DNA of 64,000 bases, from NCBI RefSeq assembly GCF_005885635.1, contig NZ_VATY01000001.1, positions 1,860,001-1,924,000 of the forward strand, given 5' to 3'. The position numbers and the translations under genes are program-made. This DNA comes from Maribacter algarum (ex Zhang et al. 2020). Its GTDB lineage: Bacteria; Bacteroidota; Bacteroidia; Flavobacteriales; Flavobacteriaceae. This document shows, piece by piece, positions 60,713-64,000 of this stretch. A model generated the notes under the pieces. The model was given only the letters and a program-made list of their open reading frames with translations. It made no database searches and was not told where the DNA came from. Positions within the stretch are counted from its first letter, which is position 1; each line of letters starts with the position of its first letter.

Positions 60713-62038
60713 CTAGATGTATTGATTCACAATATTTTCGAACAATTCTTGTTTTCCACTTTGCAGTTCTAACTCACCATTATCTTTCGCTATTTCATAC
60801 AAAGCTTTAAAATCTAATTTTCCATCTTCAAAATCTTTTCCTTTTCCTGAATCAAAAGAGCTGTATCGTTTTGCACGTAATGCTTCATAAGGCGAAGAAG
60901 AAATGATTTTATCGGCAACTAGCAAAGCTCTTGCAAAAGTATCCGCTCCTCCTATGTGGGCATGGAAAACGTCATCCATATCTGTAGAGTTTCTTCGGAT
61001 TTTAGCATCAAAATTAATGCCTCCACCTTGCAATCCACCGGCCTTTAAGAACACGAGCATTGCCTCGGTAACCTCACCGATATTATTAGGAAACTGGTCT
61101 GTATCCCAACCGTTTTGGTAATCACCACGATTGGCATCCACACTTCCTAACATGCCATGCGCAGCTGCAATTTCTAATTCGTGCTGCATGGTATGACTTG
61201 CTAGAGTAGCATGGTTAACCTCAATATTTAGTTTGAAATCATCTTGCAATCCATATTGGTGTAAAAATCCAACCACGGTGGCGCAATCGAAATCGTATTG
61301 ATGCTTCATAGGTTCCATAGGCTTTGGCTCTATAAAGAAATTTCCTTTAAAACCTTGGGCTCTTGCATAGTCCCTAGCCATACCCAAGAATTTTCCCATA
61401 TGATCGAGCTCCCGCTTCATATCTGTATTTAATAATGACATATATCCTTCACGACCTCCCCAGAAAACATAATTTTCGCCATCTAATTCCATAGTAGCAT
61501 CCAAAGCCAATTTTATTTGTCCGCCTGCTCGCGCAAGTACATTGAAATCTGGATTTGTTGATGCCCCATTCATGTAGCGCGGATTTGAAAAACAGTTGGC
61601 CGTTCCCCATAATAATTTCACTCCTGATTGGGCCTTTTTTTCTTTGATATAATCGACAATATTTGCCAAGCGTTTTTCTGATTCGGTAAAAGTTGACGCC
61701 TCTTGTATTAAATCAAAATCATGGAAACAGAAATAATCGAACCCCATTTTGGTGATAAATTCAAAGGCGGCATCAGCCTTTGCTTTAGCTGCTTCGACGG
61801 CATCAGTGGGCTGGTCCCACGGGAAATTTTGTGTACCCGGTCCAAATGGATCAGCACCCTGTCCACAGAAAGTATGCCAGTATGCTATGGCGAATTTGAA
61901 ATGTTCAGCCATCGTTTTGCCTGCAACAACCTGGTCGGGATTGTAGTACTTAAATGCTAAAGGATTATCGGATTCTTTTCCCTCAAATTTGATTTCCCCT
62001 ATTCCCTTAAAATATTCTTTGTTACCTATGATTGCCAT
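60713..62038 (-). CDS. xylA: Xylose isomerase
   Basis: Isomerises D-xylose to D-xylulose; metal-dependent TIM barrel, 441 residues (group II length). Signature patterns are [15 protein letters not shown] (catalytic His-Asp), [34 protein letters not shown] with the metal Glu, [19 protein letters not shown] and [20 protein letters not shown]. All key residues are in place. It lies one base after xylB in the same direction, so xylBA is an operon. Transport could come from the SSS gene opposite, and supply of xylooligomers from the SusD-type system further upstream. Confidence 0.97.
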   Translation of the reverse strand: MAIIGNKEYFKGIGEIKFEGKESDNPLAFKYYNPDQVVAGKTMAEHFKFAIAYWHTFCGQGADPFGPGTQNFPWDQPTDAVEAAKAKADAAFEFITKMGFDYFCFHDFDLIQEASTFTESEKRLANIVDYIKEKKAQSGVKLLWGTANCFSNPRYMNGASTNPDFNVLARAGGQIKLALDATMELDGENYVFWGGREGYMSLLNTDMKRELDHMGKFLGMARDYARAQGFKGNFFIEPKPMEPMKHQYDFDCATVVGFLHQYGLQDDFKLNIEVNHATLASHTMQHELEIAAAHGMLGSVDANRGDYQNGWDTDQFPNNIGEVTEAMLVFLKAGGLQGGGINFDAKIRRNSTDMDDVFHAHIGGADTFARALLVADKIISSSPYEALRAKRYSSFDSGKGKDFEDGKLDFKALYEIAKDNGELELQSGKQELFENIVNQYI

Positions 62039-62039
62039 A

Positions 62040-63524
62040 TTAGTTGTTTTTTAAAAGTTGTTCTAATTCGTTTTTCCATTTTTGATATGCCTTAGAATAC
62101 GCCTCTTTGTCTTCAGAAGGTTTGAAGCCCGTAACGTAATCATTATCCATAATCTGTTTCCCGAAAGTGTCAAAATCACCTTTATGTAGTTGACAGGCTC
62201 TTGCTGCCCCAATTGCCCCGGTAGTATTGTATATTTCGATTTCTTTGCCGATTAATGTGGCTATAGTATTCGAAAAAATTTCTGAACGGAAGAGGTTATC
62301 ATTTCCCGCACGTATTACATTGGCTTCAAGTTTATCCGATTTCATGATTTCCATTCCGTAAACAAAGGAAAAGGCAATACCTTCTAAAGCGGCTCTGCAT
62401 AAATGGGCCTTCGTATGATTGTTTAAGTTTAGATTGGATAGCTGAGTGCCTAAGGTTTTGTTGTCTAGCATGCGCTCAGCGCCATTCCCAAAAGGATGTA
62501 AAGTTACTCCATCAGAACCAATGGGAACAGAGGCTGCCAATACATTCATCTCTTCATAGGATGATACTTTCAGATTGTTCAATAACCAACGGTATTGAAT
62601 GCCTGCTCCATTGATGCACAAAAGTTTACCGATTCGAGGATTGCTTATGTCGTAATTGACATGGGCAAAATTGTTGACCCGAGAACTTTCTTTAACAGAG
62701 AGACTATCGGTTATGGCATACACAACTCCAGAAGTTCCACCAGTAGCTGCAATTTCTCCTGTGTTGAATACATTTAGCGAAAGAGCATTGTTGGGTTGGT
62801 CACCCGCTCTATATAAGATGGGTGTGCCTTCTGTCAAACCTGATTCCATAGCACCTTTTTGTGAAACATTGCCTTGAACCGAAAATGTATCTACGATTTC
62901 AGGAACAAGTTCTTTCTGGATACCATAATGTTCTAATAGCCATGTGGCTATTGTATTGGATTTAAAATCCCAAAAAATCCCCTCAGACAATCCAGAAATT
63001 GTCGAACACATGTTTCCCCCTAGTCTATATGCAATATAGTCGCCTGGAAGCATGAACTTACAAATTTTACTATATAGATCAGGCTCATTTTCTTTAACCC
63101 ATTTTAATTTTGAGGCTGTAAAATTTCCTGGGGAATTTAATAGATGCTCCGCGCACTTCTCATTCCCGAGATTATCAAAAGCTTTTTTCCCGATTTCAAC
63201 GGCTCGGCTATCGCACCAGATTATCGAATCTCTTAGAGGATTTCCATCTTTATCGACTACCACCAAGCCATGCATTTGATAAGATATTCCAATGCCGGTA
63301 ACATCTTCCGATTTAATTTCGTTTTCCTTGAGAAGTCTTTTGGTTGCGGTACAAATATGCAACCACCAATTATCAGGGTGTTGTTCAGCCCAGCCATTGT
63401 GTACAGCAAGCATTTTCATTTCCGTTTTGGGCTCATTGACCACAGCAATACTTTTACCTGTTGAAATAGCTACAAGTGCCGCTTTTATTGAAGAACTGCC
63501 AATATCATATCCAATGGAGTACAT
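62040..63524 (-). CDS. xylB: Xylulokinase
   Basis: ATP-dependent phosphorylation of D-xylulose to xylulose-5-phosphate; FGGY kinase, 494 residues. Motifs: the N-terminal phosphate loop [15 protein letters not shown], the xylulose-contact [27 protein letters not shown], and the catalytic Asp in [13 protein letters not shown]. The C-terminal ATP domain is [11 protein letters not shown] and later [16 protein letters not shown] with [11 protein letters not shown]. It is the first gene of xylBA. Upstream lies a TATCTTTC box and palindromic motifs that may be operators. Confidence 0.95.
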   Translation of the reverse strand: MYSIGYDIGSSSIKAALVAISTGKSIAVVNEPKTEMKMLAVHNGWAEQHPDNWWLHICTATKRLLKENEIKSEDVTGIGISYQMHGLVVVDKDGNPLRDSIIWCDSRAVEIGKKAFDNLGNEKCAEHLLNSPGNFTASKLKWVKENEPDLYSKICKFMLPGDYIAYRLGGNMCSTISGLSEGIFWDFKSNTIATWLLEHYGIQKELVPEIVDTFSVQGNVSQKGAMESGLTEGTPILYRAGDQPNNALSLNVFNTGEIAATGGTSGVVYAITDSLSVKESSRVNNFAHVNYDISNPRIGKLLCINGAGIQYRWLLNNLKVSSYEEMNVLAASVPIGSDGVTLHPFGNGAERMLDNKTLGTQLSNLNLNNHTKAHLCRAALEGIAFSFVYGMEIMKSDKLEANVIRAGNDNLFRSEIFSNTIATLIGKEIEIYNTTGAIGAARACQLHKGDFDTFGKQIMDNDYVTGFKPSEDKEAYSKAYQKWKNELEQLLKNN

Positions 63525-63537
63525 AATTGAAAATTTA

Positions 63538-63600
63538 CTAAAACGTTTGCGGAGCGAAAGATATCGTTTTTAGCAGTTTGTCACAAACCGAACTTGAAGC
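63538..63600 (-). promoter_or_regulatory. Promoter and operator-like palindromes of xylBA
   Basis: On the minus strand, TTTG and TATCTTTC are spaced 20 nt and resemble -33 and -7 boxes (the last base of the -7 is C where G is expected). AAACGTTT at 63541-63548 has the central CG of LacI-family operators. GTTTG-TCA-CAAAC at 63576-63588 is a second dyad overlapping the -33. Both could bind a xylose regulator; no regulator gene is in the window. Confidence 0.4.
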
Positions 63601-63649
63601 AATAGCTTAAAACCACAAAAAGATAGAATTTTGAGATTTGAACGGAAAC

Positions 63650-63687
63650 AAAAAAAGCCCTGATGAAAGTTCATCAGGGCTTTTTTA
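63650..63687 (-). terminator. Terminator of the SusD operon
   Basis: AAAAAAGCCCTGATGA / TCATCAGGGCTTTTTT, a perfect 16-bp stem with a 4-nt loop, 22 nt after the SusD stop. It separates the SusC/D unit from xylBA. Confidence 0.92.
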
Positions 63688-63708
63688 AAACTTAAAATTT
63701 AAATAATC

Positions 63709-64000
63709 CTAGTATCCTGGGTTTTGAACTAATGCTGGATTAGCAAGTAGTTGAGAAGCAGGGATTGGGAATAACTTGTAGGTGTCATTGCCAATTGAAC
63801 CGGCAGCTTTGAATTGCCAGTCTCTTGTGTATTGGCCGAAACGAATCAAATCTTGTCTTCTCCAAGCCTCAGCATATAGCTCACGCCCTCTTTCATCCAA
63901 TAAATCTTGCTCGCTTACAGAACCTAGAGGAGAAGCTTTTCTTAAAACTCTTAATTCGTTTACCATGGCAGTTGGGTCACCACCACTGCGCATCATGGCT
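63709..64000 (-). CDS. SusD/RagB-family outer-membrane lipoprotein, C-terminal fragment
   Basis: The last 96 residues of a SusD-type glycan-binding lipoprotein; the gene continues beyond the right edge of the window. Typical C-terminal features: a helical ELRVLRKAS-type segment, LLDERGRELYAEAWRRQDLIRFGQY (the conserved DERxRELxxExxRxxDLxRFG pattern), and the closing YKLFPIPASQLLANPALVQNPGY. SusD proteins cap a SusC TonB-dependent channel and bind oligosaccharides at the cell surface. Beside xylBA, a xylan or xylooligosaccharide system is likely (inference). Confidence 0.93.
   Translation of the reverse strand, partial: AMMRSGGDPTAMVNELRVLRKASPLGSVSEQDLLDERGRELYAEAWRRQDLIRFGQYTRDWQFKAAGSIGNDTYKLFPIPASQLLANPALVQNPGY

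Noticed and set aside
1-64000. tRNA, rRNA, insertion sequence or prophage
   Set aside because: Reading all intergenic regions on both strands I found no cloverleaf with conserved T-loop, no transposase or phage genes and no terminal inverted repeats of IS type.

Overview
The window looks like a chromosomal segment of a marine-type member of the Flavobacteriaceae (Bacteroidota). The evidence is low-GC DNA, Bacteroidota promoter boxes of the form TAnnTTTG upstream of many genes, few Shine-Dalgarno sequences, two proteins with type IX secretion sorting domains, many LxxC or SC-type lipoproteins, a SusD-type protein, and DUF4271/DUF4296 proteins in a run with hemD, pyrC and tyrS. I see no rRNA, tRNA, CRISPR array, insertion sequence or prophage. 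Most of the window is densely packed core genome.

Layout. 1-7 kb: the 3' end of leuS, then ald, a YugP-type membrane protease and a GNAT acetyltransferase. These are followed by a saccharopine dehydrogenase/Lrp pair, a DUF423 membrane protein and pckA: amino-acid catabolism and gluconeogenesis. 7-16 kb: hemD, DUF4271 and a GT39 glycosyltransferase run leftward; a Dpm1-like glycosyltransferase, pyrC and a DUF4296 lipoprotein run rightward from a shared divergent promoter region. Then come an epimerase, tyrS and small membrane or lipoproteins. 16-21 kb: a LuxE-like enzyme, two minimal T9SS-sorted proteins, a two-component pair, trmB, a LysE exporter and an alkyltransferase-like (ATL) protein. 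21-25 kb: Fe-S and redox genes (Mrp, NifU, FNR-like flavoprotein, 2Fe-2S ferredoxin). 25-29.5 kb: an MsbA-like ABC exporter, a penicillin/acyl-homoserine-lactone acylase-family lipoprotein and a secreted protein of unknown function.

29.5-36.5 kb holds a tight five-gene leftward operon: GntP permease, RidA, D-threonine-aldolase-like enzyme, M19 dipeptidase and SGNH hydrolase. aqpZ lies upstream of it, with a divergent class V aminotransferase-fold enzyme. The set suggests uptake and breakdown of D- or hydroxy-amino acids or their peptides. 36.5-37.3 kb is a single-ORF island with attC-like architecture: a 109-nt imperfect palindrome follows the ORF, and related GTTGTAAGTA cores bound it in inverted orientation. 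No integrase is present.

37-49 kb: a coiled-coil lipoprotein, an acyltransferase, a membrane AraC regulator and an LpxH-like phosphoesterase. These are followed by a 794-residue GAF protein, an HD-phosphohydrolase/Pycsar-effector-type membrane fusion, and a 1237-residue surface protein joining a phosphoesterase, a possible kinase-like module and an outer-membrane barrel. 49-58.7 kb: a five-gene leftward operon of mostly lipoproteins (two giant VCBS/ASPIC-UnbV proteins, a vanadium-haloperoxidase-type PAP2 enzyme, a GyrI-like anchored protein and a propeller-like lipoprotein). 59-64 kb: a sodium:solute symporter converging on xylA-xylB, then the C-terminus of a SusD-type protein, pointing to xylose or xylan use.

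The best candidates for under-described biology are the attC-like single-gene island, the HD-Pycsar effector fusion, the phosphoesterase/kinase-like/barrel fusion and the tandem stand-alone T9SS sorting-domain proteins.
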